Notes under the pieces: generated by a model
Told to the model about the DNA's origin: nothing
The model's database searches: none
What the model saw: only the letters and a program-made list of their open reading frames with translations
Part shown: one piece after another, positions 17,556 to 26,406 of the stretch
Layout: each line of letters begins with the position of its first letter
Numbering within the stretch: the first letter of the stretch is position 1
Position numbers and translations under genes: made by a program
Source: Polaribacter sp. SA4-10
GTDB taxonomy: Bacteria > Bacteroidota > Bacteroidia > Flavobacteriales > Flavobacteriaceae
NCBI RefSeq assembly: GCF_002163835.1
Contig: NZ_CP019331.1
Coordinates: forward strand, 1,711,001-1,775,000
Direction of reading: 5' to 3'
Length of the DNA: 64,000 nucleotides

Positions 17556-19685
17556 ATGAACACAAAATATAAATTCTCTACTTCTATTTTAGCACTTATT
17601 TTGTTAATTAGCAGTTTTACAGCACAGGCAACAACAAAATCTGATCCAGATCCAGAAAAAGATAAAATTTTAATTTACGTATTAAAAAATATTTTAACAA
17701 GAGGTCATTTTGTTGAAAAAGACATAAATGATAATTTTTCTGAACATGTTTTTAAAAGTTTCATAGATGGTTTAGATCCAAATAAACGTTATTTTACACA
17801 GAAGGATCTCAAAGAATTCTCTAAGTATAAATATGAAATTGATAATCAATTATTAGCTGATGATGTTTCTTTTTACAACTTAGTTTATAGCCATTTTTCT
17901 GATAAAATTAAAAATGCAAAATCTTACTACGGAGCTTTATTAGCACAACCTTTTGATTTTAAAAAGAAAGAAACGATAGACATTGATTTTGACAAAGCTA
18001 AGTTTGCAGAAAATGAAAACGAGCTAATAAACTATTGGCGTAAGCAATTAAAACTAAATACTTTGAGCAGGGTTCAAGAAGAATTGAAGCAGCAAGAAGA
18101 AAAAGTTAAAAAAGACAAAAACTTTAAAAATAAATCATTTAGGGTTTTAGAAAAAGAAGCAAGAGCAGAAGTTCTAAAAAACATGGATGAGTTGTATTTA
18201 AGAATAGAAGAACTCGAACATGAAGATTGGTTTTCTACTTTTTTAAATAGTGTTGTTGGTGCTTTTGACCCACATACAACTTATATGGCACCAAGAATAA
18301 AAGAACGCTTTGATCAAGACATGTCTGGAAAACTAGAAGGTATTGGAGCTCGTTTACAAAAAAAAGGAATTTATACACACGTTTTTGAATTAGTTTCTGG
18401 TGGACCTGCTTGGAAACAAGGTGAATTAGAAGCCGGAGATATTATTCTTCAGGTTGCACAAGGAGATAAAGAACCTTTAGATATTGTTGGTATGCGTTTA
18501 GACGATGCAATTAAATTTATAAAAGGAAAAAAAGGTACAGAGGTTAGACTTACCGTAAAGAAAAAATTAGATGGCTCTACAAAAATAATTTCAATAATTA
18601 GAGACGTTGTTCAGTTAGAAGAAACTTTTGTAAAGTCTAGTACTGTGGAAAAAAATGGTAAAAAATACGGAATTATTGATTTACCAAGATTTTATATCGA
18701 CTTTCAAGATAAAAGCTACCGTGATTCTGCAAAAGACATGGAAAAAGAAATTGAAAGATTAAAAAACGAAGGTGTTACTGGGTTAATTATAGACTTAAGA
18801 AATAATGGCGGTGGCTCTTTAAAAACTGCTATTGAAATTGCTGGGCTATTTATTGATAAAGGACCAATAGTACAAGTAAAATACAGAGGAGAAAATCCAA
18901 TGGTAAAAAATGATATTGACCCAAAAATACAATGGGATGGTTCTGTAGTTGTTCTGGTAAATGAGCTTTCTGCCTCTGCATCAGAAATTTTTGCTGCTGC
19001 AATGCAAGACTATAGAAGAGCTATAATTATAGGTGGAAATCAAACATATGGAAAAGGAACTGTTCAGAATGTTTTACCAATTAATCAGTTTTATCCAAAG
19101 TATGAAAAAGACTTAGGATACCTAAAAATGACGATTCAAAAATTCTATAGAATTAATGGTGGTTCTACACAAATTGAAGGTGTCTATTCTGATATTGCAA
19201 TACCAAGTAAATACAGTTACATGAAATTTGGAGAGAAAGATTTAGAAGGCGCACTAATTTGGGATAAAGTACCACAAGCAAAATATTTACAAACAAATTC
19301 TTATATCAACTTTAGTGATGTTATTTATAAAAGTAAAGAGAGAATTGCTGCAGACCCTAAATTTAAATTGATAAATGAATATGCAAAATGGTTAAAAGAA
19401 AATCAAGACGACACTTCTTATTCTTTAAATTATAAATCATTTTCTAAAGAAAGCGAAACGCAAGAAAAAGAAGCTAAAAAATTTAAAACTGTTTTTGATT
19501 ATAAGTCAGATTTAACATTTGCTTCACCAAATTATGAACTTCCTTTATTAAAAAAGGACACTATTTTAGCTGATAAAAGGGTTGCTTGGCATAAAAATTT
19601 ATCTAAAGACATGTATGTTTCTGAAGCGCTAAATGTTTTAAGTGAATTAAAACTTAAAACACCCTCAGAGATTGTGAAGAATTAA
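17556..19685 (+). CDS. C-terminal processing protease, Prc/Tsp type (S41)
   Basis: Periplasmic serine protease of 709 residues that cleaves proteins from non-polar C-termini. A signal peptide ends near AQA (about residue 26). An N-terminal helical region carries a charged coiled-coil-like stretch (about 165-205). The PDZ domain (about 255-345, with GIGARLQKKG and SGGPAWKQGELEAGD) is followed by the S41 core. The catalytic Ser is in ELSASASEIFAA and the Lys in TYGKGTVQN. The C-terminal 150 residues match the Tsp tail domain in position. It stands alone between divergent surE and a terminator. Confidence 0.93.
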   Translation: MNTKYKFSTSILALILLISSFTAQATTKSDPDPEKDKILIYVLKNILTRGHFVEKDINDNFSEHVFKSFIDGLDPNKRYFTQKDLKEFSKYKYEIDNQLLADDVSFYNLVYSHFSDKIKNAKSYYGALLAQPFDFKKKETIDIDFDKAKFAENENELINYWRKQLKLNTLSRVQEELKQQEEKVKKDKNFKNKSFRVLEKEARAEVLKNMDELYLRIEELEHEDWFSTFLNSVVGAFDPHTTYMAPRIKERFDQDMSGKLEGIGARLQKKGIYTHVFELVSGGPAWKQGELEAGDIILQVAQGDKEPLDIVGMRLDDAIKFIKGKKGTEVRLTVKKKLDGSTKIISIIRDVVQLEETFVKSSTVEKNGKKYGIIDLPRFYIDFQDKSYRDSAKDMEKEIERLKNEGVTGLIIDLRNNGGGSLKTAIEIAGLFIDKGPIVQVKYRGENPMVKNDIDPKIQWDGSVVVLVNELSASASEIFAAAMQDYRRAIIIGGNQTYGKGTVQNVLPINQFYPKYEKDLGYLKMTIQKFYRINGGSTQIEGVYSDIAIPSKYSYMKFGEKDLEGALIWDKVPQAKYLQTNSYINFSDVIYKSKERIAADPKFKLINEYAKWLKENQDDTSYSLNYKSFSKESETQEKEAKKFKTVFDYKSDLTFASPNYELPLLKKDTILADKRVAWHKNLSKDMYVSEALNVLSELKLKTPSEIVKN

Positions 19686-19704
19686 TAAAAGAATATTTTT
19701 AATT

Positions 19705-19746
19705 AAAGCCTGATAGAATTGTTTATGCTATCAGGCTTTTTATTTT
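19705..19746 (+). terminator. Rho-independent terminator after prc
   Basis: AAAGCCTGATAG pairs with CTATCAGGCTTT and runs into TTTATTTTT. Confidence 0.88.
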
Positions 19747-19752
19747 TACTAT

Positions 19753-20199
19753 ATGAGTTTTCAAGTAACCTTTGCCACAAAATGGTCAGATTTTGACCCA
19801 AATAGACATATGCGTCACACAGCATATAATGATTATGCTGCAGAAGTGAGAGTGCGTTATTTTGCCAAACATAACTTTTCTATACATGAATTTACCAAAC
19901 ACAATATTGGACCTATTCTTTTTACTGAGAAAACTTCCTTTAGAAAAGAAATCCATTTAGGAGAAAATATCACTGTAAATTTTAAATTATCTGGTTTATC
20001 TAAAAATAACGAACGTTGGAAACTTACGCATGAAGTTTTTAATGAAGAAGGAAAACTATCTGCAATAATAAAAGTGTATGGAGCTTGGATCGATTTAACA
20101 AAAAGAAAGTTAACGGTTCCTCCAAAAGAAACAAATGACATGTTTGATTATGCAGAAAAGACTGAAGATTTTAAAACCATCTCTTTAAAAAAACAATAA
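19753..20199 (+). CDS. Hotdog-fold acyl-CoA thioesterase
   Basis: Probably hydrolyses acyl-CoA or acyl-ACP thioesters in the cytoplasm. The 148 residues form a 4HBT-like hotdog domain: KWSDFDPNRHMRHTAYNDYAAEVRVRYF contains the usual Asp-Asn/His start and the central helix. The substrate is not predictable. The ATG sits only about 13 bp after the prc terminator hairpin, so its promoter must overlap that hairpin or transcription must read through. Confidence 0.85.
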   Translation: MSFQVTFATKWSDFDPNRHMRHTAYNDYAAEVRVRYFAKHNFSIHEFTKHNIGPILFTEKTSFRKEIHLGENITVNFKLSGLSKNNERWKLTHEVFNEEGKLSAIIKVYGAWIDLTKRKLTVPPKETNDMFDYAEKTEDFKTISLKKQ

Positions 20200-20232
20200 A
20201 TTAGAATCCTCTAATTTAGATATTATAAAAAA

Positions 20233-20270
20233 AACGCTTCTAAAATTAATTTTAGAAGCGTTCTCTTTTA
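20233..20270. terminator. Bidirectional terminator between thioesterase and symporter genes
   Basis: A perfect 13-bp stem AACGCTTCTAAAA/TTTTAGAAGCGTT with a TTAA loop is flanked by an A-run on the left and TTCTCTTTTA on the right. The genes on both sides converge on it. Confidence 0.85.
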
Positions 20271-20289
20271 CCTAAGTTTAATAAGATAT

Positions 20290-21936
20290 TTAAGCAAAAT
20301 AAATATAAATAGCAATAACAATTATACAAATACTAACACCTGCAGACTTTACATGTTTCCATGGTTTAATATCTACTTGTTGTGTGTACTCTTGAACAAA
20401 ATCAGTTGCTCTTGGTTTTATCTTTCCAATGATTAACATAATTACCACATTTAATACAAACAAAATAGCCATTACATCTAAAAAGTGAGGGTACGCCTGC
20501 GCTTCAACTAAAGCTAATTCAGCAGCATCTGTAATACCGTTTGCTTTTGCACTTTCTAAAGCCGTATCAACAAAATAGGGTTGCATAAAAAATTGACTAA
20601 TTATATACAACAAACACCCTGAAACTAAACCAATTTTAGCCGCAATTGCTGGAACACGTTTTGTTAAATATCCGACAACAATAATTGTTAAAATTGGAAT
20701 ACTATAAATACCATTAATTTCTTGTAAATAAGCAAAAAGGCTTCCTGCATTAGCTATTAAAGGTGCTATAAACATAGCCGCTATTGCTAATACAATACCA
20801 AACATTTTACCATATTTTACTATTGTTTTCTCATCTGCTTCTTTATTAATATGTTCTTTGTAAATATCAATCCCAAATAAAGTAACAGAACTATTTAAAA
20901 CGCTATTAAAAGAACTTAAAATTGCACCAAACAAAACAGCTGCAAAAAAGCCAACAAATGCATCTGGTAAAACTTTGTTTACCAACATAGGATAAGCACT
21001 ATCAGGATTATCTAGATTCCCTTCAAACATATGAAAAGCTATAATTCCTGGTAAAACAACAATAATTGGCCCTAGTATTTTTATAAAAGACCCTAACAAT
21101 AATCCTTTTTGACCCTCTTCTAAATTTTTTGCACCTAGAGCTCTTTGAATAATCTGCTGATTTGTTCCCCAATAAAATAATTGAACCAACATCATTCCTG
21201 TAAAAATGGTATAAAAGGGAACTGGATCAGTGGGGCCACCCATTGATTTAAATTTCTCTGGGTTTTCTGTAGTTAATATATTTAATCCGTCCATAATGCT
21301 ACCATCTCCAATCATCATCAAACCAAACACAGGAATTAAAATACCCCCAATTAGTAGACCAATAGCATTTATTGAATCTGATACCGCAACAGCTTTTAGT
21401 CCTCCAAAAACAGCGTAGATTGACCCTATAATTCCGATACCCCAAACACAAATCCAAATAGATTGAGTATGTGTAACTCCTAATAATTCTGGAACATTAA
21501 ACATTCCGCTAATTGCAAGTGACCCCGAATATAAAATCACAGGTAATAAAACCACAACATAACCAGATAAAAATAAAACTGATGTTAACGTTTTTGTAGT
21601 TACATCAAATCTTTTTGCTAAAAAACCTGGTACCGTTGTTAAGCCTCCTTTTAAATATCTTGGTAATAAAAACAACGCAGTTACAACCATTGCTATCGCC
21701 GCTAAAGTTTCCCAAACCATTACAGATAAACCGCTTTGATAAGAAGAACCATTTAAACCTACAATCTGTTCTGTAGATAAATTTGTTAATAGTAAAGAAC
21801 CTGCAATTACTCCTGCTGTTAAACTCCTACCTCCTAAAAAATATCCATCGGAAGAAGATTCTTCTGTTTTTCTTGTAGCAAAATAAGAAATAATGGCCAC
21901 CAATAAAGTAAACCCTAAAAATGTTAAAATCTGCAT
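20290..21936 (-). CDS. Sodium/solute symporter of the SGLT type, probably galactose uptake
   Basis: Inner-membrane Na+-coupled symporter (SSS family) of 548 residues with about 14 membrane helices. The length and the motif FYWGTNQQIIQRALGAKN are close to Vibrio vSGLT, a sodium/galactose transporter. The N-terminal GGRSLTAGVIAGSLLLTNLS segment forms the family's first unwound helix. It is divergent from a gntR-galM-galK-galT operon and shares a 138-bp control region with it, which is the basis for proposing galactose (or glucose/galactose) as substrate. The family call is firm and the substrate is inferred. Confidence 0.9.
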   Translation of the reverse strand: MQILTFLGFTLLVAIISYFATRKTEESSSDGYFLGGRSLTAGVIAGSLLLTNLSTEQIVGLNGSSYQSGLSVMVWETLAAIAMVVTALFLLPRYLKGGLTTVPGFLAKRFDVTTKTLTSVLFLSGYVVVLLPVILYSGSLAISGMFNVPELLGVTHTQSIWICVWGIGIIGSIYAVFGGLKAVAVSDSINAIGLLIGGILIPVFGLMMIGDGSIMDGLNILTTENPEKFKSMGGPTDPVPFYTIFTGMMLVQLFYWGTNQQIIQRALGAKNLEEGQKGLLLGSFIKILGPIIVVLPGIIAFHMFEGNLDNPDSAYPMLVNKVLPDAFVGFFAAVLFGAILSSFNSVLNSSVTLFGIDIYKEHINKEADEKTIVKYGKMFGIVLAIAAMFIAPLIANAGSLFAYLQEINGIYSIPILTIIVVGYLTKRVPAIAAKIGLVSGCLLYIISQFFMQPYFVDTALESAKANGITDAAELALVEAQAYPHFLDVMAILFVLNVVIMLIIGKIKPRATDFVQEYTQQVDIKPWKHVKSAGVSICIIVIAIYIYFA

Positions 21937-21966
21937 TGTAATTAGTTTAGTTAATTTTTAATTTAC

Positions 21967-21974
21967 CAAATATA
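21967..21974 (-). promoter_or_regulatory. -7 element of the symporter gene
   Basis: The minus strand reads TATATTTG, a perfect TAnnTTTG, giving a leader of about 27 nt. Confidence 0.55.
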
Positions 21975-22023
21975 AACATATAAATTAAAAAAATGTATTT
22001 CATGTTAAATGTTTTTACAAACC

Positions 22024-22039
22024 GGTAGGGTGAGGTAGG
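22024..22039. promoter_or_regulatory. Candidate operator of the galactose locus: GGTAGG direct repeat
   Basis: Two copies of GGTAGG start exactly 10 bp apart (22024 and 22034) in a short GC-rich patch, ACCGGTAGGGTGAGGTAGGT, inside a very AT-rich divergent spacer. The patch is upstream of both divergent -7 elements, so a regulator bound here could affect both. Confidence 0.4.
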
Positions 22040-22058
22040 TTTTTTTAATTATAATTTA

Positions 22059-22066
22059 TACATTTG
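22059..22066 (+). promoter_or_regulatory. -7 element of the gntR-gal operon
   Basis: TACATTTG, a perfect TAnnTTTG, ends only 8 bp before the ATG at 22075, so the mRNA would be nearly leaderless. Confidence 0.5.
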
Positions 22067-22074
22067 TATTAGTT

Positions 22075-23067
22075 ATGATCAAATTAGAAAAAAAAATAGG
22101 GATTCCTAAATATAAACAAATCATCAATTCAATTGAAGAGGCTATTCTTTCTGGTGTCTTAAAAAAAGGAGATCAGTTACCTTCTATCAACTTTATTAAA
22201 AACAAGCATACGCTTTCTAGAGACACCGTTTTAAGTGCTTTTAATGAGTTGAAAAACAGAGGCATTATACAATCTGTTGTTGGTAAAGGGTATTATGTTT
22301 CTAGTGAAGACATTAATGTAAAGCAAAAAATATTTTTACTTTTTGATGAATTAAACTCATTTAAAGAAGATTTATATAATTCATTTTCAGAAAACTTAGC
22401 ATCAAATATTCAAGTAGATATTTTCTTTCACCACTTTAATGAAAATAGCTTTAATAAATTAATTCATGATAATTCTGGAGATTACAATTACTATGTAATT
22501 ATGCCTGCAAACTTAAAAAATACAAATAAAATAATACAAAACCTTCCTAAGGATAAAGTATACATATTAGATCAAATACATGAAGATTTATTAACGTATC
22601 CTGCCATTTATCAAGATTTTGAAAAAGCTATTTTTAACAACCTTACTAAAGCATTTCATCTTATTGAAAACTATAAAAAGCTTGTTTTAGTTTTTTCAGA
22701 AGAAAAGCAACCAAAAGGAATGAAAGATGGGTTTATTCTATTTTCCAAAGAAAAAAACATCCCTTTTGAGGTTATAAATTCTCTTGAAAATAAAAACCTT
22801 GAAAAAGGTGAATTATATGTTATTCCTGAAGATAAGAATTTGCTTCAAGTTATAAAAAAAATGAAAAGTAAAGGTTTATCTCTTAAAAAAGACATTGGTA
22901 TTATTTCTTATAATGAAACCCTATTAAAGGAAATTGTAGAAGGTGGTATTACAACTATTTCCACAGATTTTAAAATGATGGGGAAACGTTTAGCGGAAAT
23001 GATTTTAAATAAAGAACAACTAAAAATAGAGAACCCTAATAATATAATTATTAGAAACTCTCTTTAA
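22075..23067 (+). CDS. GntR-family regulator with LacI-like sugar-binding domain
   Basis: Sugar-responsive DNA-binding regulator of 330 residues. Residues 1-75 are a GntR winged helix: PKYKQIINSIEEAILSGVLKKGDQLPS, then LSRDTVLSAFNELKNRG and the wing GKGYYV. Residues about 80-330 look like the periplasmic-binding-protein-like ligand domain (KKDIGIISYNETLLKEIVEGGITTIS, MMGKRLAEMIL). It heads the operon with galM, galK and galT and is divergent from the symporter, so it most likely senses galactose or a derivative. The winged helix begins almost at residue 1, which supports the ATG at 22075 despite the very close promoter. Confidence 0.88.
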   Translation: MIKLEKKIGIPKYKQIINSIEEAILSGVLKKGDQLPSINFIKNKHTLSRDTVLSAFNELKNRGIIQSVVGKGYYVSSEDINVKQKIFLLFDELNSFKEDLYNSFSENLASNIQVDIFFHHFNENSFNKLIHDNSGDYNYYVIMPANLKNTNKIIQNLPKDKVYILDQIHEDLLTYPAIYQDFEKAIFNNLTKAFHLIENYKKLVLVFSEEKQPKGMKDGFILFSKEKNIPFEVINSLENKNLEKGELYVIPEDKNLLQVIKKMKSKGLSLKKDIGIISYNETLLKEIVEGGITTISTDFKMMGKRLAEMILNKEQLKIENPNNIIIRNSL

Positions 23068-23082
23068 AACAATTAAATTTTA

Positions 23083-23976
23083 ATGTACAATATTATACAT
23101 AACCAGGATTTAAATATTTTAGAAATTAAAGATTCTAATCAATTATTGTATGGTAAAATATATCTTAATGATGGAGCTAGCTTACAAAAACTAACTTTAA
23201 ATGGAACAGTCATAATTCAAGATTTATCGCCATTAAACTATAAAGACACCTATGCATCATCAATTCTATTTCCTTTTGCTAATAGAATTAAAGATGGAAG
23301 TTACTCCTTTAATGGAAAAAATTATCAATTTGAAATAAATCAAAAAGAAGAAAACAATGCTTTACACGGTTTAGTTTATAATAAAATTTTTAGTGTTATA
23401 AATAAGGAGACAAATAAAGATTGGGTAACAATTACATTAGAATATATTGAAAAAAATAAATCTATCGGTTTTCCTTTTACCTATAGTATTCAACTAAAAT
23501 ATATTTTTACAAAAGACAATCTAAGTTTAGTTGTTTCTGTAAAAAATACAGATTCGGAAGCATTTCCATATACAATTGGGTGGCATCCTTATTTTTTAAG
23601 TGATAATTTACAAAAAAGCAAATTAAATTTTGTTAGCAATCAAAAATTAATAATAGGAGAACGAAATATTACAACCGGCATTGAAGAAATAAAAGTTCAA
23701 GAAAATTTAGAAATCAAAGACAAACAGTTAGACGATTGTTGGCTCTTAAATTCTAATAAAATTCAATTTAATACTCCAAAATATCAATTATTTATTGATT
23801 CATCGGCAAAAAACAATGTTCTTCAAGTATATACGCCTCCTAAATTAAATACGATCGCTATTGAACCAACAACAGGTGTTTCTGATAGCTTTAATAATAA
23901 AATAGGTTTAGAAATTTTAAATCCAGATGAATTTTATACTATAAAATGGGGTTTGAAAATAATTAATAAACAATAA
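23083..23976 (+). CDS. galM: Aldose 1-epimerase (galactose mutarotase)
   Basis: Interconverts alpha and beta galactose before phosphorylation, cytoplasmic. The 297 residues form a galactose-mutarotase beta-sandwich: FPFANRIKDGSY contains the substrate Arg, ALHGLVYN the first catalytic His, GWHPYF the second His and IAIEPTTG the catalytic Glu. It lies 15 nt after gntR and its stop shares a base with the galK start (TAATG). It has no signal peptide, in contrast to the secreted mutarotases of some Bacteroidota. Confidence 0.9.
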   Translation: MYNIIHNQDLNILEIKDSNQLLYGKIYLNDGASLQKLTLNGTVIIQDLSPLNYKDTYASSILFPFANRIKDGSYSFNGKNYQFEINQKEENNALHGLVYNKIFSVINKETNKDWVTITLEYIEKNKSIGFPFTYSIQLKYIFTKDNLSLVVSVKNTDSEAFPYTIGWHPYFLSDNLQKSKLNFVSNQKLIIGERNITTGIEEIKVQENLEIKDKQLDDCWLLNSNKIQFNTPKYQLFIDSSAKNNVLQVYTPPKLNTIAIEPTTGVSDSFNNKIGLEILNPDEFYTIKWGLKIINKQ

Positions 23977-25124
23977 TGAGTAAGGCAATAATAACAGATG
24001 TCAAGAACACATTTATTAATACTTTTAAAACGGAGCCTTTGCTTATTTTTTCTCCTGGAAGGATAAATATTATAGGAGAACATACAGATTATAATGATGG
24101 ATTTGTTTTTCCTGCAGCTGTAGACAAAGGTATTGCAGCAGCAATTCAAAAAAGTGATTCAAAAAAATCTACAGCTGTTGCTTTAGATTTAGATAGTACG
24201 ATAGAATTTGAACTAGATAAATTAAAACCATCAAAAGAAGGAAGTTGGGAGAATTATGTTTTTGGTGTCGTTGCAGAAATTCAAAATAGGAATAAAGTTA
24301 TTGGCAATTTTAATATTGTCTTTAAAGGAAATATTCCTGGAGGAGCAGGCATGTCTTCTTCTGCTGCTCTAGAAAACAGTGTTGTTTTTGGTTTAAATGA
24401 ATTGTTTAACCTTGGTCTAACAAAGCATGAAATGATATTGATATCACAAAAAGCAGAACACAATTATGTTGGTGTAAAATGCGGTATAATGGACCAATAT
24501 GCGAGTATGTTTGGCGTTAAAAACAATGCTTTACTCTTAGATTGTAGAACTATAGAATCTAAACCTTACGAAATCAATTTTAAGGAGCATCAATTAATGT
24601 TAATAAACACAAACGTTAAACATAGTTTATCTGATAGCGCTTATAATGACAGACGTTCTGCTTGTGAAAGAGTTTCTGAATTATTAGGAGTTAAAGCATT
24701 AAGAGATGCTACTGAGGCCGATTTAAAAAGAATTATTGATAAAGTTATACCTGCAAACTATCAAAAAGCGTTGTATGTAATTCAAGAAAATGAAAGAACA
24801 CTTAAAGCAGTCAAAGCAATAGAAGATGGAAATTTAGAAACTTTAGGCGCTTTAATCTATCAATCTCATGAAGGGTTGACGACTAAATACAAAGTAAGTT
24901 GCAATGAATTAGACTTTCTTGTAAATCAAGCAAAAGAGAACAAAAGTGTTTTAGGAGCAAGAATGATGGGTGGTGGTTTTGGTGGTTGCACAATCAACTT
25001 AGTCACTAAAGATAAAGCTAATCGTTTTGCAGAAGAAGCTTCTAAAGCATATAAAAAAGAATTTAATAAAGAATGTTCTGTTTATTTTATTAAGCTTTCA
25101 AAAGGTACACATTTAATAAGGTAA
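23976..25124 (+). CDS. galK: Galactokinase
   Basis: Phosphorylates alpha-D-galactose to galactose 1-phosphate. The 382 residues carry the galactokinase signature GRINIIGEHTDYNDG near residue 28, the GHMP phosphate loop PGGAGMSSSAALE near residue 124, the substrate segment GIMDQYASMFG and the last GHMP loop LGARMMGGGFGGC near residue 328. It is translationally coupled to galM and followed 20 nt later by galT. Together they make the Leloir pathway except for UDP-galactose 4-epimerase, which is not in the window. Confidence 0.97.
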   Translation: MSKAIITDVKNTFINTFKTEPLLIFSPGRINIIGEHTDYNDGFVFPAAVDKGIAAAIQKSDSKKSTAVALDLDSTIEFELDKLKPSKEGSWENYVFGVVAEIQNRNKVIGNFNIVFKGNIPGGAGMSSSAALENSVVFGLNELFNLGLTKHEMILISQKAEHNYVGVKCGIMDQYASMFGVKNNALLLDCRTIESKPYEINFKEHQLMLINTNVKHSLSDSAYNDRRSACERVSELLGVKALRDATEADLKRIIDKVIPANYQKALYVIQENERTLKAVKAIEDGNLETLGALIYQSHEGLTTKYKVSCNELDFLVNQAKENKSVLGARMMGGGFGGCTINLVTKDKANRFAEEASKAYKKEFNKECSVYFIKLSKGTHLIR

Positions 25125-25144
25125 GAATTAAAAAATAGTGTAAA

Positions 25145-26167
25145 ATGGAAAACACAAATTTACAAGAGTATTCACATAAAAGATATAATATTCTTACAGG
25201 AGAGTGGGTTTTAGTCTCTCCACACAGAGCTAAAAGACCTTGGCAGGGACAAAGTGAAGCCATCAATAACGAAAAAAGACCTACTTATGATGCCTCTTGT
25301 TATTTATGTGCAGGAAATACCAGAATTAATGGAGAAGTAAATCCAGCGTATAAAGATGTGTTTGTTTTCACAAATGATTTTGCGGCCTTACAAAACGATT
25401 TTCCAATATTTAAGGTAAATGACGGACTTTTAAAAGCACGAAGCGAAACAGGAATTTGTAAAGTAATTTGTTTTAGTCCAGATCACTCAAAAAGTTTAGC
25501 AGATATGTCTTCCTCCGAAATTCAAAAAGTTGTTTTTGCTTGGCAAAAAGAATATACCCAATTAGGAGCGAATCCAAACATCAACTATATTCAAATTTTT
25601 GAAAATAAAGGTGCAGTAATGGGCTGTAGCAATCCGCATCCTCATGGACAAATCTGGAGTCAGTCTACTTTACCAAATGAAGTTGATAAAAAAAACACAC
25701 AACAATTAAACTACTATAACAAGAATAAAACTAGCTTATTAGGTGATTATTTAGCACAAGAATTAGAAAAGAAAGAACGTATTATTTTTGAAAATGATGG
25801 CTTTATAGTTTTAGTTCCTTTTTGGGCTATTTGGCCTTTCGAGACAATGATTGTTCCTAAAAAACATCAGGCTAACATTTTAGAAATGAATAAAGAAGAA
25901 ACTTTGCAATATGCTGAAGCAATTTCAGTTTTAACAAAAGCGTACGATAAACTTTTTAATACTTCTTTCCCATATTCTAGTGGTATTCACCAAGCACCAA
26001 CAGATGATAATGCAAATAAGCATTGGCATTGGCATATGAGTTTTTATCCTCCATTATTAAGAAGTGCTTCTGTAAAGAAATTTATGGTGGGTTATGAAAT
26101 GTTTGGATCGCCACAGAGAGATATTACGGCAGAACAGGCAGTTAAAATGATTAAAGACTGTTTGTAA
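25145..26167 (+). CDS. galT: Galactose-1-phosphate uridylyltransferase
   Basis: Transfers UMP between UDP-glucose and galactose 1-phosphate. The 340 residues contain CYLCAGNTR (zinc cysteines near residue 51), the catalytic NPHPHGQIW near residue 163 and HWHWHMSFYPP near residue 296. Both halves of the GalT fold are present and the length is normal. It is the last gene of the galactose operon, closed by a strong hairpin. Confidence 0.97.
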   Translation: MENTNLQEYSHKRYNILTGEWVLVSPHRAKRPWQGQSEAINNEKRPTYDASCYLCAGNTRINGEVNPAYKDVFVFTNDFAALQNDFPIFKVNDGLLKARSETGICKVICFSPDHSKSLADMSSSEIQKVVFAWQKEYTQLGANPNINYIQIFENKGAVMGCSNPHPHGQIWSQSTLPNEVDKKNTQQLNYYNKNKTSLLGDYLAQELEKKERIIFENDGFIVLVPFWAIWPFETMIVPKKHQANILEMNKEETLQYAEAISVLTKAYDKLFNTSFPYSSGIHQAPTDDNANKHWHWHMSFYPPLLRSASVKKFMVGYEMFGSPQRDITAEQAVKMIKDCL

Positions 26168-26190
26168 TCTTAACAAACTTCTAAAAATTA

Positions 26191-26222
26191 AAAAAGCTTC
26201 TCAAAATGAGAAGCTTTTTTTT
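26191..26222. terminator. Shared terminator of the galT operon and tRNA-Leu
   Basis: AAAAAGCTTCTCA pairs with TGAGAAGCTTTTT around an AAA loop, with T-runs on both strands. It ends 2 nt from the tRNA 3' end and so serves both directions. Confidence 0.88.
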
Positions 26223-26223
26223 G

Positions 26224-26305
26224 TACAGGCGGAGAGACTCGAACTCTCACACCTCGCGGCACTAGATCCTAAGTCTAGCGTGTCTACCAATTCCACCACG
26301 CCTGC
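26224..26305 (-). tRNA. tRNA-Leu, anticodon UAG
   Basis: The minus strand folds as a class II tRNA: acceptor GCAGGCG pairs with CGCCTGT, the D-arm contains GGTAGAC, the anticodon loop is CTTAGGA between CTAGA and TCTAG, a long variable arm GTGCCGCGAGGTGT follows, and the T-loop is GTTCGAGTC. The anticodon TAG reads CUA/CUN leucine codons. CCA is not encoded. Coordinates may be off by a base at the 3' end. Confidence 0.95.
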
Positions 26306-26328
26306 AAATTATCCAATTTAATGGGATG

Positions 26329-26336
26329 CAAATATA
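26329..26336 (-). promoter_or_regulatory. -7 element of tRNA-Leu
   Basis: The minus strand reads TATATTTG, a perfect TAnnTTTG, 24 bp before the tRNA 5' end. Confidence 0.5.
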
Positions 26337-26378
26337 AACAATACTTGCAAACTTCAAAGCAGTTCATTATAATTTTTC

Positions 26379-26386
26379 TACATTTG
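26379..26386 (+). promoter_or_regulatory. -7 element of the dipeptidase gene
   Basis: TACATTTG matches TAnnTTTG perfectly and lies 20 bp before the ATG at 26407. Confidence 0.5.
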
Positions 26387-26406
26387 AGTCAGAATAAATT
26401 TATACC

